A DNA stretch of 64,000 bases. Source: Siphlonurus alternatus. Lineage: Eukaryota > Arthropoda > Insecta > Ephemeroptera > Siphlonuridae. Shown piece by piece: positions 11,771-24,254 of the stretch. Both the position numbers and the translations under genes were made by a program. Below the pieces are notes generated by a model, which saw nothing but the letters and a program-made list of their open reading frames with translations, was not told where the DNA came from and made no database searches. The stretch covers positions 7,357,979-7,421,978 of the forward strand of contig OX463785.1 of assembly GCA_949825025.1 (NCBI GenBank). Direction: 5' to 3'. Positions within the stretch are counted from its first letter, which is position 1. Every line of letters begins with the position of its first letter.

Positions 11771-14036
11771 CGATACTTTCATGCATGTAAAACACTTTAC
11801 TTGTGTTTACTTGCATGTTCTGTTTCACACATCGGGAAATCACGAACCTTTTTATATATATTTTTTTATTGGCAATCTTATTTATTTATTTTTTTTTACC
11901 TAATTTAAAATCACAAATTTTCTTTTTTTTTTCTTGTGAATACTACTCAAGTATATTAATTATGGGTTACTTTATTGCTATATATCCGAAAGTGCTGTAA
12001 ATGTAATGATATGCATGTCATATCAGTGTACACTTCATTGAAATAAAAATTTCTAATCTGGCCATTTTATACTTAGACATTTTCATTTAAATAAAGTGTA
12101 CACATACTAGTGAGTGTTTTTATAAAATATATTCCACTCTTGTTAGACTGCAAATATTTATTCTGCCGACAATATTTACATAAATACACAATCAATTAAG
12201 CCAAGATTGCGATGTAAAGACGCCAGACAGACGCCTAGCAATGACTTTTCATATTACCTGTAGACATGTTGTCAGTCTCACCATGAGAGAGAAATGTTGA
12301 TCATAAAGAAATGCAAATCATAATGTGATGCAAATTATTATTAGATTATATGTCATAGTTAATAGCATGAACATTTGCCATAAAAGGTCACCAGAATTAA
12401 TAACTTTTTTATTATGTTGGTATTATGTTTTTAACTCAAAGTTGTAAATATTTAATGTTTTATCATCAATTATTTAATAATTTATTTGTTAGTACGAATT
12501 CTTTGTTCTTTGAAGTGTACGCCTTAATTATACGTTTAAAAATGTGTATTTATTTTGCTGAAAATCATTTGCAATGTATTGATTTTTCGTAGCAGGTAAA
12601 GTGTTCGGTTTGCAAATTCTGATTTTGTTTAATTACAATGTTAGCTTATTACAGCAAATTCTACTATTATATTGGCATTTTAGTATCAAATGAAAAATCT
12701 TCAAAATATTTATTATGCCTCTAAAAATCAAACAATAGAAAACTCCTTTTCTCTCTTTTTTTTCAAACTGGACATTTTGAATAATTTCGAAACATACAAA
12801 ACGATTATTTTTTTTTTTTCATTTTACTAAACATTTTACCACAAAAATTTCAATATTGTTCAAATTCTCTCCCAAATCAACCAGAAATTTAATCATTTAA
12901 CCATCAAAAAGCTAACAAATTAGTCGATATCATTTCATACTTGACACTTTTAGTTGCAGTGTTTGCCACGATGTCCCCATGGCGCTATCTGTGAGCAGAT
13001 GTCAGTCACGTGATGTGAGTGCATGTCACCCCCTCGTCTTGTTGGACAGCTAAATAAATTAAATGGCAAAGTATGCATGACTCATACCACTAGCTATACC
13101 TTGTGGTTGTACAAGTTTATATAAGATATTCAAATTAATTAAATTTTATAATGAGATACTTTTGCATGAAAATGTTTCATTTCATTACGTGGTTATTACT
13201 GAAAAAGGTAACAAATAATGTAGCTACATGTTACGTGTACAGTAATGAGAATAAAAAAAATGTATAATGTAATGAGTTCATATTTATTTTTATCTTTCTT
13301 ACATATAAGCAAAAAAATGTAAAAAAAAAAATAAACAAAAATTTCATTTTAAAGAGTTAGTTTTATTTGTAATAACCTGGTATAAATATAAAAATATAAT
13401 AATTGGTATATATCAGTGCAATTATGAATATATTTAAATATTGAAGTTGAGTTACTACGCTTTTATTTAATTATACGTCAAAATAATAGGTTGTCGTTTT
13501 GAAATAATTAATTTTATTAATAAGAAATGTCTATTCTGTAGATAATGTTACAATATGTATGGGCTCTTATTTCTAAGTCTTGAATAAAGAAATTTAAATT
13601 GTATTTGGCAAAGTTTGAGACAAGCAAGTTATGAATGCTTTTATAAGTTTTAGAGACCATTATACGAATGTTTTTCAACTGTTATATTTTTAGTAAATAA
13701 TTAAAAGTATATTAAATTTGATTTATTTCTTTTTAAAATTCTAAAAGTTTAGGTAATTCTTCATTTTCAAATTCATTTAAAAGTATACTCCACAGCCCCA
13801 TACGTTCAAAGAGTCATAAATATTGCAATGTTGAATTTTTTATGAACTTTATGAAATATTTCGCAACTCTAAATTAAATGGCATTTTTTTTTTGCAAGCA
13901 TTACACTTTCATTATATTAATCAAAAAAGACTTTATTTATTACATCAATTATAAAAAACAATTAATTTTAGTTAAATTAAAGTATGTTACCTTTTTAATT
14001 TATATAATCATGGTCAAACATTATTATTATTGTATA
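11771..14036. other. AT-rich non-coding DNA
   Basis: No supported exon. A short stretch at 12955-13015 has an acceptor-like GTTGCAG and a donor-like GTGAGT around one open frame of about 18 codons, but it fits no neighbouring exon and is probably chance. Confidence 0.5.
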
Positions 14037-14084
14037 TAGAGAGGGAGGGAGAGAGAGAGAGAGAGGGAGGGAGAGAGGGAGATG
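14037..14084. repeat. GA-rich microsatellite
   Basis: Imperfect (GA)n mixed with GGGA units. Confidence 0.9.
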
Positions 14085-15454
14085 CAGGTAACACCTTTCC
14101 AAACAAATTGGAGTTAATTTTGTAGCTTTTATGTTGGCCTGTCAGAGTTTATACGTAACATTTCCGCTTGTTACTAATGGTGGGGAGCAAATTTACATCA
14201 TAGAGCAAGCTGTGCATAGAGTACATAGAATTTACTCTTGTTCCATATATATGTCATGTATTATAATATAACCGTTGAAGGTAAATATGAACATTGCGTG
14301 ATTGGAACATTTTATTTTTATGTACTCATGTGATTGTTTATATTTTTAATTATGAAAACGTGTTTTAATTTACTATAAAATCAATATTTAATATTATTAA
14401 TAAAATTTTCTCTAGATATATATTTGCTGTATGTAATGAAAAAATTATGAGGTAAAATTGAATTCGTTTAAATTAATGTAAAAATATAATGGGAGTAATT
14501 TCCTAGTTTCTAAATCGTTTTAATTATTATATTTTTTCCCATGTAGGAAAGGTTGAATAATTTTATTGAGTTCCATCTCTGATATTATTATATGTAAGGG
14601 AGTTGTTTATAAAAACAGATATAATTGAAATTTATTAATAATTTTTTAGTTCCATTAATATGGAAGTGAGTTTGTAATTTTCACAAATATGTGCAGATTT
14701 GAAGCAGACATGGTAATTATATAGTAAACTATAATGTTGTTTTTTTTTAAATATATTCGTTTTAAAATAAATATGCTTTAAAGTTGTAAGTTTCCACATT
14801 ATGGTTTTCACTTGGGAAAGTTTATGTTTTTTAACACATTATTCTTTGGACGAAAAGTAGTTATAAAAATTATAAAGTACGTACGTATTATAAAAAGCAA
14901 TTTTAGAACGTTTTAGGACTTTTAAAAGGTTTTGTAAATGCTTAAAACTAAATAATATATTACTTAAAATAAATGCACTGTGGCTAGAATTTTTTTTGGT
15001 AATAAATCTGGGAGAAATGTTCATATATCTGTTAATTTAATTATAGCAGTGAACATTAATTTCATGGTTTTACTTGTCAAAATTATATGCCATGGAATTT
15101 CAAGTTAATTTTAAAACTAATTCAAACTAAAGTGTATAAGATCTTTGAAACCAAAATTGTATTGCTGCTAGTAAAACGAAATTGAACGATTCTAAAAATT
15201 TAAAGCACTGTAAGGATATGTAAGTGTTAAAATCGTCACTAATGTTCATCTAATGCAGTCTATTTCTGTTAACGTTCAATATTGGATCTGTAACCCTTTC
15301 AACTGCTTCTCAAAATAGATTATGTCTAAAAAAAACTTTATTTGTGACTTTCTCATGTTAACAATGTACATCTCGAGACATTACAAACGTTACCCATGTT
15401 CTGTTTGTTGACATGTAGTCTGTAGAACGATTTCGACATTGTTATTAAATATTT
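14085..15454. other. AT-rich non-coding DNA
   Basis: No feature was recognised. Confidence 0.5.
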
Positions 15455-15584
15455 GGGGGCTATTCACGAAGGAAGTTATATCCAGGTTTCTAACTAATTA
15501 CGTTTTTAGCTTCACTGGATAAGATAGCGTGGTTAGTGAGAAACGTGGATAACTTTCTGAATATCTCTTTCGTGAATCGCCCCC
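15455..15584. mobile_element. Palindromic MITE, family J copy 1
   Basis: Ends GGGGGCTATTCACGAAGGA and CTTTCGTGAATCGCCCCC, with arms containing AGGTTTCTAACTAAT and TAGTGAGAAACGTGG. Relatives lie at 26499-26615, 33366-33525 and possibly 57458-57601. Confidence 0.7.
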
Positions 15585-15592
15585 TTTTACAG

Positions 15593-15742
15593 ACACGGAT
15601 CTAGGGGGGAGAGGGGGAGGCAAAATTGTTTTTTTGGATTTAACATGGGCAATATAGGCATTTTCCCCCATTCCTAATTCTTTTTTAACATTAGCCTTAT
15701 GAAGAGGGCCCCGATTTTTTTTCTGGATCCTTGCCTGTCCTT
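15593..15742 (-). repeat. Repeat family O copy 2
   Basis: Reverse-complement match to 47595-47737: GGATCCAGAAAAAAAATCGG, CATAAGGCTAATGTTA, ATGCCTATATTGCCCATGTT. Opposed GATCTAG and CTGGATCC ends suggest short terminal inverted repeats. Confidence 0.7.
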
Positions 15743-17002
15743 TTATGTTACTATGCGAGTGCTTTACTTAATCTAGATTCAATTTACTATAAACGCTCAA
15801 TTTAACACTGTTCATTTATTAAACTCCCATTATTATATTAATACAATTTTTATTTCCTCTTCAAACGTGCATATATTATATACCATTTTGTGAAAATAAT
15901 TTTTGCAATATTGTATTTAATCAACGTTCAAAAGTTATTATTATATAATTTGCAACTTTATATATTTAGTAAATAACATCATATATTACATAGATTTGTT
16001 TTGATTTTGATGCCAAAAATATTTTAAAAATATATATATTTTCTTGCTAATATAATTTAAATAATTTTAATAATAAAAAAAAAATGTATTTTTATTTTTG
16101 TTTAAAAAAAAATGAAAACAATTTAACATAAAACCGTTGTACTTTGTAGAGTTAATTGAGCCAATATAACATTATATATCTTCGTCATGCATTAACTCTG
16201 CACTTCGTAGATTTATTAAATCAAGAAACATGTGTAAATATAAAATGGATTACGTTCACTCCTTTCATGATCATATGTGTTTATGTTCAATGTTATATAC
16301 AGGAAACATGTATAAAGAGAGCCATTAAGTTTTGCTTCATGTTTAATTGAAAAGGCAAAGTTTTAATGACATTTAGCCAGACTCCTCGTACTTTGAAGTT
16401 AGTTGCCTGGCTAATTACAAAGCCTGTCTTATCCCTTTGTGTTTGCAAAATACATCTCATTGCCTTCTAATTCAAATATAATACCTCCGACTTTACCTTA
16501 CAATTATCCGACATTTTAATTTACAGAAACTTTTGCTACTGTTTAAAAGATAGGGGGGAATATTTTTATTATTTTAATTCTTTTTACAAAATATTATTTC
16601 AGTATACATACGTACTGTACAGCTTTCAATCATTACGGAAGAGTGGGAATGATAATTAAATTTAAGAAAAATAATTTTATATACATAAAATAACATTTTC
16701 AGTACCAAATATTACATCTATAGTACTTCATTATTTTCTTTGCTATATTATTATGTTCAACCTTTGTACATAAAAATAATTATTATATTCTACAAACATA
16801 ATATATTAAAAATAATTGTTCAAATACAAAAAACAATATAATATATAAATTTTATTTTTACTAAAACTTGAAAAATTTATGCCTATAATACACACAAATG
16901 TTCTAATTTTTAAATCATACTTTTATTTAAAAAATAAATTATAAATATAAAATAACATTTTTTAACTTTATTCTGATGGACAACTACTTCCCAATCATCT
17001 AT
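15743..17002. other. AT-rich non-coding DNA
   Basis: No feature was recognised. Confidence 0.5.
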
Positions 17003-17414
17003 TTTTTTTTTTTTATTTTTAAATTAAACCCTAATGGGTACTTCTATTTACTAATTACAAACTACTTGAAACCCCGAACCTTCCGAAACCCTAACTTCAG
17101 CGTTTCGCGGGCTCTTCCGAAACGGGGGCAGCCACGGCCTTGCAAATCCATCCCGGCATTTGCCTGCGGCTGAGGGAAACGTGGAAACCTCAGCCAGGAT
17201 GGACGCTACAGCTTTTGTCAATGAACCGGAAGTGCAATGGTCCAAAGCCAGGGGAACCACATAGTGGAAAAGCGCAACGTTTTACCCCTGGGTGGGAAAC
17301 GTGGTTTTTTGTTGAAAATGGTCACCCATCCAACTGCTAACCATGCACGCGCGGCATTGCTTGACTTCGGTGATCTGACGAGACCCGGTCTAGCGCACTG
17401 CGCCACACCTCCCA
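17003..17414 (-). mobile_element. 5S-rRNA-headed SINE, subfamily 1
   Basis: Minus-strand copy with the same head, central domain and tail as 6690-7102, and an A run (T run at 17003-17014 on +). It lies about 90 bp upstream of the LINE fragment. Confidence 0.88.
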
Positions 17415-17499
17415 CTACCATCTATTTATATAATTATACCAATTTGAATGTTAATAACAAAGGAAATGGTAAACAAATCCGATGAAAGCTAAATTTTAT

Positions 17500-18420
17500 C
17501 AATATAGTATACAGTATATTGATATACAGTGCATCCTTTCATAATATATGGAAATTTAGGATGGGGTTTTATGGAATCTGGTGCAATGACTAGTTTAATT
17601 AAAATGCAAAAACGGGTTTTAAAGTCAATGAAAATAGGAAAAAAATTTGAAGAGGGTGAAAACGTGTATGAGTATTGGAAAATATTACCTGTTAATTTAC
17701 AATCAAAGCAATCCTTAATTATTGAAAAATATTTTGATGTAATTCACGGGGAATATAGAGTACATAATTATGAAACTAGATTGATTGTTAATGATCCACT
17801 TTTTACTCCACATAGAATAAACAGATTTACTGAGAAAACTTGGGACTATATAGTTCCAAGGTTATGGAATGATATGCCATCTAATTTAAAAAATTTCGAG
17901 TCTAAAAGTATAATGAAAAAATATATAAAAAACTGGTTACTTTCACTAATAAATTAGTAAAACTTTTATATAATAAAAGTAAAAAAAGGTTATTTAAATT
18001 CAGTCTTGTAATTTAAATATTTTATCTTTTTCAATGTTTAATATTATTATGAAGGAAAAAAAAATGTAATAGAACCATATGTTTTTATTCATAATTTTTA
18101 TTTTGTTGTTTATATTTTGTTCCTATTGTTTTTCTTGTGTCATACACTAATTATTAAAATATTTCAGTTAATATATTACAATAATTAGAGTGAATTCAAA
18201 ATTTTGTGGAAGAAGATTGATGTTTAAAGTATTTTATTTTATTATAATTATATTGTTAATTATGTTTTTAAGAATTAAAAACAAAATCACTGTTTTGAGC
18301 TGAAAAATGAATAAATAATAATGTATATTATGAACCGGCCGATAGGATTATGTAATATAATCTTGGCTGGACTGTATTGTATAATATTGAAAAAATAATA
18401 AAAAAAAAAAAAAAAAAGTA
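17500..18420 (+). mobile_element. 5'-truncated non-LTR retrotransposon
   Basis: It contains the coding fragment at 17529-17957, then about 400 bp of AT-rich 3' UTR with AACCGGCCGATAGGATTATG, and ends in an A-rich tail near 18418. The left boundary is approximate, and no target-site duplication was identified. The lack of upstream RT and endonuclease sequence is typical of 5' truncation. Confidence 0.7.
17529..17957 (+). pseudogene. C-terminal fragment of a non-LTR (jockey/CR1-like) reverse transcriptase ORF
   Basis: 142 codons. The pattern IYGNLGWG..MQKRVLKSM, then YWKILPVNLQSKQSLIIEK, then VHNYETR and WDYIVPRLWNDMP..LKNF matches the region after the RT domain in jockey/CR1-type ORF2 proteins. 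There, an IYG..W block, a KIQKR block, a HxYxTR block and a PxxWNxLP block occur in this order (family knowledge). The RT catalytic core is absent, so it is a 5'-truncated remnant. The reading frame is intact to its stop, which suggests a fairly young insertion. The exact clade is uncertain. Confidence 0.75.
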
Positions 18421-20779
18421 TAATAAAATTTGTGACCACCACTAAATTGTTTATCCAGAGTGTTTAAGATTCATGACGTTGTATTTGTTGTTTATCTTGT
18501 TTGGTGTTGTTGCTGCGGTGATCATGAATAACTTTGTTTACATTATTCGGTTAATTGGGGAGCCAAGTTTTGATAGCCTTCGATGCTCGTGCCATCCCAG
18601 CATGGCTAGTTTAATTAAAAAGTCATCAAATTTAAAGTAAAACTATCCAATTTATTCGAAATTATATTTTTATAGTTTTTATATATATTTATTTCAAATA
18701 ATGTAAGATTTAGTCATAATATTATAAATTTATGTAAAATCAAACCTCTGATTTAATCAAACGGTTAGATAATAATTATTTGTGTACTATAAAATTGAAT
18801 ATTATTTTATTAACTTTACAAGTTACTCTGGCATTAGCATGACTGTTGAATTAATATAACTTAATTAAAATATATCAATATTCACTTCACAATAATTGGC
18901 AAACTGATGAATTCATCAAATTTAAGGTTATTAATAAAAATATTAAAACTTATATTAATAAGAAACTTAACTTCTCAACAATTTATTGAGAATTTAATTT
19001 GCATAATAAGTACAACATACAATTTGAAAGACATTTCAGTATGACGTTCTGCCAGAATGATTCAAACGTTTAAATAGAGCGAAATATCGTCATGATTTTT
19101 TTTAGTTTGGGTAGTAATTATTTATGAAAATTACATGCATATTCATAAACTTGCTTTCATTTTTATTAAAAAATGAGGTTTGTTAAAATATTAATTTTTA
19201 TATTTTATTTTATTGTATTTAAAAGAATTTTTGATTTGTATTTTAAATTATTTTTTTTTAATTAGAATTTGTTTTAAAATAACGCAAAATAATAGTATAT
19301 TATACTATATAATAAACAATATTTTACAATGGAAATTTTGTATGTGGCACGTGACATACAAATTTATTGAGCAAATTTTCCGATCTTTTTAAAAATACGT
19401 ACACTAATTATTTAATATTATACGAAATAAAGGTTGCAAACTTTCTTGGTAGATCATGGAATACATATTAATTTTAGTCGCTTTAATTTTAGTATAGAAC
19501 ATTAGATCAATAATAATAACCATTTTTTTTAAAAAACTTGATACTAACATGCAGTGAGCAGTAATATTCTTTCTAACATTACAATTTTTTCGAACCATTA
19601 CCATTGTTATAACCGAGCGAACAAAATAGTAAACACAAAAGTTGAACATGACAATTATGAAGTTTGAAATTGTTTTATAGTCCCGTGTTAGCTAGGGGTG
19701 GTAAGTGAAGGGATGTTTTCTGGCCTTCATAATAAAGTCATTAAACATTTGACGACGCCCAGCAACACTCCATTAACCCTCTCGTTGAGATTTTAGCCTT
19801 ATATGGAGAAGCTCATAAAAAACAGAATGACAATTTTATTGGGGGGTGAGAAAAAAAAAATGAAGGGCAAAGACTTTCATTATAGCGTTAAATTTTTATG
19901 CATCACTAACTTGGAAAATTTTCTTCCATGTTCTTTAGCAAAGTGACTTTATTGCCTTCTCCATGTATCAAGTAGTAAAATTGAAATTTTATTGAAAATC
20001 AATTCCATATGAAATCGTCATTTTTTTTTATCGGCAATTTTGAACTTATGATGTGTGAGAGACTTGTAATATCAAAATATTGATTCAATAGCACAAAATA
20101 TATGTTTGAAAATTTTACACTTTACATGCAAACTCTTACAAAAATTTCTAAATTTAATATAAAATGTCAAACAATCACTATTATACATATTGTATTTACA
20201 ATGCAATGTTTGTTTGTTTGTTTTTTTTTTTTTTTAAATTTCCACCATAAAATTACTGTAATTAAAAATTACCAACATACTACTTACTGTACGTAGGCAA
20301 TGTATGTACATTCTTATTGTTAAATTTATTTTGATAAGATCGAGCTCTCTTGCTTGGCAATTGAATGTTACAAACTTTCGACCTAAAGGACGTGTTAATA
20401 AATTTACGCTTGACAGAAATAATTGAGTTATTACAAAGAAACTTCAGCTAATTAAAATACATTATAATATTGACCATCTCACCGTAAATACATAATTCAA
20501 TATTATAATTAATATGAATTATGTATAATTATATCATTGATCATTCTGTATTATTCAAAGCAGCAAACATGAGGCATGAGGGAATTTCAAGAACATATTT
20601 TTTTTTAAACTTGTATATTTAGTTAATACAGATGAAACAAAGTTGTACATCATAACCTTTTTTAGTTATATGATACAAATTATTATAAAATTCTTCAAGA
20701 CTTTATTGCATCTTTAAATTTAATCTAAATTTACAACAAAATTTACTTGCAATATTTTTCATGTCCTCAACAAAATACA
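18421..20779. other. AT-rich non-coding DNA
   Basis: No gene recognised. Confidence 0.5.
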
Positions 20780-21108
20780 ATGGACAACATACATGCAAAA
20801 ATTTTATTGCAGAAATGAATAGAGGGTACCAAATTATGCTACTCCGAATTTTTTCAGATTTTTTTGAAACCCGGAACTATTTTTAAATAATTATTGAAAG
20901 TCCTGTGATTTCAGTTGGCACCCCTGCAACCTTAATAAAAAGGATAGAGACTGGACGCCTATTGACGCCTCCAGGGGGCGTGGCCGCACTTTCAATAATT
21001 ATTTAAAAATAGTTCCGGGTTTCAAAAAAATCTAAAAGAATTCAGAGTAGCATAATTTGGTACCCTCTATTCATTTCTGTAATAAAAAAATTTCGTGTAT
21101 GTTGTCCA
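20780..21108. mobile_element. Palindromic MITE, family A copy 1
   Basis: 329 bp with ends TGGACAACATACATG and CGTATGTTGTCCA-type. The arms carry GGTACCAAATTATGCTACTC and GGAACTATTTTTAAATAATT. The central unique part has GGACGCCTATTGACGCCTCC. Copy 2 (30766-31095) has the centre in the opposite orientation. It directly abuts the foldback element at 21131. Confidence 0.9.
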
Positions 21109-21239
21109 TTTCTTTATTTTATTTTTTTAAGGGTAAGGTAACGCCACCAATGTTAAAAAAAATCCCTCTCACAAAAATTCTGAAAAAAATTTTAAATGTT
21201 CTCCTCTATACCCCCTATCAGTACCTAAAATATCGAATC

Positions 21240-21648
21240 ACGGATAAAATACCCTTTGATAAAATACCCTCGGATATAATACCCAGACAAAATACCCTAG
21301 GACAAAATACCCTTGGACAAAATACCCTCGGACAATTAACCCTTGGACAAAATACCCTTAGACAATTAACCCTTGGACAAAATACCCTTAGACAATTAAC
21401 CCTTGGACAAAATACCCTTGGACAAAATACCCTTGGACAAAATACCCTTGGACAAAATACCCTTGGACAAAATACCCTTGGACAAAATACCCTTGGACAA
21501 AATACCCTTGGACAAAATACCCTTGGACAAAATACCCTTGGACAAAATACCCTCAGACAAAATACCCTTAGACGAAATACCCTTGGACAAAATACCCTTA
21601 GACGAAATACCCTTGGACAAAATACCCTCGGATAAAATACCCATCACT
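21240..21648 (+). repeat. 15-bp minisatellite, left arm
   Basis: About 27 units of GACAAAATACCCTTG with variants (CTCG, CTTA) and several GACAATTAACCCTTG units. Having no stop in several frames, it yields artificial DKIPL/GQNTL repeat ORFs. Confidence 0.95.
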
Positions 21649-22682
21649 TTGAGGTTGGGAAAAATTTCAGTTTCAATTCAGGGCGAGAAATTCACATTTT
21701 TGAAAATACTGGAATATTTCATTTGCAATACATTCATAAACTAGCTCATTCAAAGAATAATCATCGTTTTGAATAATATATAATAGATATATGAATCTCA
21801 ATTCCAAAACGCTTGGGTAAAAATGCATGTCCCCACTCGTGTTCAGTTCGTTCATATATAGCCGTCTCACTCAAATATCTTTTAATATACTATACACATC
21901 AATGCTCGTTTTTTTCTCACGGGGCCGGCTCCGTAGTCTGATGGTCTTTTTGTCAAAATTATATAACTAAAAGTTCGGTAAGAAAGAAGTATATGATTTT
22001 TTCCCCGGTGTCTCAATATTTTTAAGTCACTAATATGCATTAAGAAGTTATAAAGGCAAAAAACACAACTAAATACTTTTTAAGATAATTTTATTATGTA
22101 CCATGTGTACATGTAATTCTATATCTTCAAAAATATAAAATTTCTTCTCATCATTAAAAATGTGAATTAAATATAATTTTTTTCTGGTAAATAATGATTC
22201 TGTACAATAAAATAACAAATAAATATAACTGAAATAGCAATACGTATTTTACTATATCATGCTTTGTGCTGGTTGTTACCCGTGACAACATAAATTTTAA
22301 AACCATTATGAACATTTAATTTTATAGCTGGTTTCCATGAGTAAGTTTATAGAACATTCTACTGCAAAAAGCAATGTATCTCTTGTCGACCTTACAATGT
22401 AACATTATGTTAATACGTAAAAAATTGGGTGGGGAAGCAATGTTTTCTTCTATTCATGAGGTGACGATTTTTTATTCTTACTTTTTGTTTCGTTTTTGCT
22501 CTTTATTAAAAAATAATGAAAAAAATGCATTCATACATTCATTGTAAAATAATTATACCATAATAATTATGCGATGTTTTATTTAGTCTCCCCTGTTCAT
22601 TTACATTTACTTATCCCCCCCCCCCCAAAGTCCTTTTTGCCTGGGTTGGCTCAAATTTATTGCACCCAAATTAACCTACATT

Positions 22683-23060
22683 GGGTAAGATAACACGAAC
22701 AATCGGATGTTGTAGTCCCATTTGATTAACATGTAAACCTTAGCAACCTCATAATGATTCTGAATGTTTTTTGAGAGACAGTTCTTGGCACCAAAAAATA
22801 TGGAAAAAATTTCAAAACAATCAGACGATCCAATTTTTTTAAATTATTTTCTATTTTCTCCATGGGAAAGGCCTATACTAAAAATTTAAAAAATTCGTTT
22901 AAAAAAATTGGATCGTCCGATTGTTTTGAAATTTTTTCCATGTTTTTTTGTGTGCCAAAAACTGTCTCTCAAAAAAAATTCAGAATTATTATGAGGTTGC
23001 TAAGATTTACATGTTAATCAAATGGGACTACAACAATCGATTCTTCGTGTTATCGTACCC
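22683..23060. mobile_element. Palindromic MITE, family G copy 1 (nested)
   Basis: Ends GGGTAAGATAACACGAA and TTCGTGTTATCGTACCC, with long inverted arms (GATTAACATGTAAACCTTAG, GATCGTCCGATTGTTTTGAA). TTAA follows on the right; the left flank is altered. The copy at 40461-40841 is older or diverged. Confidence 0.85.
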
Positions 23061-23567
23061 TTAAAAAAATAACATGATAAATAATAAAATAATTAAAAGA
23101 TGCTAAATATTTAATTATTATACTCTACAACTAAACGTATAAAAAAATAAATTATGCTGTGAAAGTATCATGCACAGGATTCAGTGAAATTTATTTTACC
23201 TTTTTCATGGGCAATTCGCAATAACATATTATAAATTATAGAAATTATAATCATAAATTTATGATTATAATTATTGATACTGTTGAAACCCGAAATATCA
23301 TATATTTTTAATTTTGGTTGGTTGGTTGGTTGGTTGGTATTTTGGGGCAATTGACACATAATATTTTTAATTTTATTATATCAATAGGAAACTTTTTATG
23401 CAACATGAAAATTATTGTACCCTGTCCCTTTAATAATAATAATATTAATACTGTACTGTACAGTGTATATACAATGCATGTGTGCAAAATGTTTGCATGA
23501 TATAGGTATAATTTTTATCATTCTACGAAATACCTAAGATGCTGTTATATATTATAATATATGGTAA

Positions 23568-23992
23568 ATTGTCTGAGGGTATTCTGTCCAAGAGTATTTC
23601 GTCTAAGGGTATTTCGTCTAAGGGTATTTTGTCCGAGGGTATTTCGTCCAAGGGTATTTTGTCCATGGGTATTTTGTCTGAGGGTATTTTATCTGAGGGT
23701 ATTTTGTCCAAGGGTATTTTGTCCAAGGGTATTTTGTCCGAGGGTATTTTGTCCAAGGGTATTTTGTCCTAGGGTTAATTGTCCAAGGGTATTTTGTCCT
23801 AGGGTAAATTATCCAAGGATATTTTGTCTGAGGGTATTTTGTCCTAGGGTTAATTGTCCAAGGGTATTTTGTCCTAGGGTAAATTATCCAAGGGTATTTT
23901 GTCCTAGGGTAAATTGTCTGAGGGTATTTTGTCCTAGGGTATTTTGTCTGGGTATTATATCTGAGGGTATTTTATCAAAGGGTATTTTCTCC
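23568..23992 (-). repeat. 15-bp minisatellite, right arm (inverted)
   Basis: The reverse complement of the left array, with the same two unit types (GACAAAATACCCT and GACAATTAACCCT) plus GATAATTTACCC variants. It is slightly longer and more mixed than the left array. Confidence 0.95.
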
Positions 23993-24000
23993 GTTTACCA

Positions 24001-24152
24001 AAATATCAGGTATACAAATACGATCTAGTTTTTGAGTTATAAATTTTTAAAGTTGACTACTTTAACATGGAGAAATGAAACTCCCATGTTAAATTGGTCA
24101 ACTTTAAAAATTTATAACTCAAAAACTAGATCGTATTTGTATACCTGATATT
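24001..24152. repeat. Near-perfect inverted repeat in the right arm only
   Basis: Arms of about 57 bp (AATATCAGGTATACAAATAC to TTTTTAAAGTTGAC) flank a short loop. The left arm of the host element lacks this segment, so it is an insertion or a local fold-back duplication. Confidence 0.85.
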
Positions 24153-24254
24153 TAAGCTACTGATAGGGGGTGTAGAGGAGAACATTTTAAATTTTTTTCA
24201 GAATTTTTGTGAGAGGGATTTTTTTTAACATCGGTGGCGTTACCTTACCCTTAA

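Larger units (their letters stand above)
21131..24250. mobile_element. Foldback-type element with minisatellite-bearing inverted arms
   Basis: Outer ends GGGTAAGGTAACGCCACC and GGTGGCGTTACCTTACCC are flanked on both sides by TTAA (21127-21130 and 24251-24254), which fits a TTAA target-site duplication. Each arm runs about 100 bp of matching sequence (AATCCCTCTCACAAAAATTC, CCCCCTATCAGTA) into an array of 15-bp units. The order of variant units next to the ends is mirrored in both arms. The roughly 1.9 kb middle has no convincing transposase ORF and carries a nested palindromic element (22683-23060). The layout resembles Drosophila FB elements, but the similarity is architectural only. Confidence 0.85.

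Noticed and set aside
12955..13015. Possible small exon with acceptor and donor-like ends
   Set aside because: Phase fits no adjacent Ror exon, and such pairs occur by chance in this length of DNA.
21057..21744. Long ORFs with DKIPL and GQNTLG repeats on +, and SKGIL repeats on the minus strand
   Set aside because: They are read-through of a 15-bp (multiple of three) minisatellite in several frames, with no codon bias toward one frame.
21240..23992. CRISPR-like array
   Set aside because: Units are contiguous 15-bp repeats without unique spacers, in a eukaryotic context.
23523..24028. Repeat-protein ORFs in the right arm
   Set aside because: Same 15-bp array in inverted orientation; all frames look alike.
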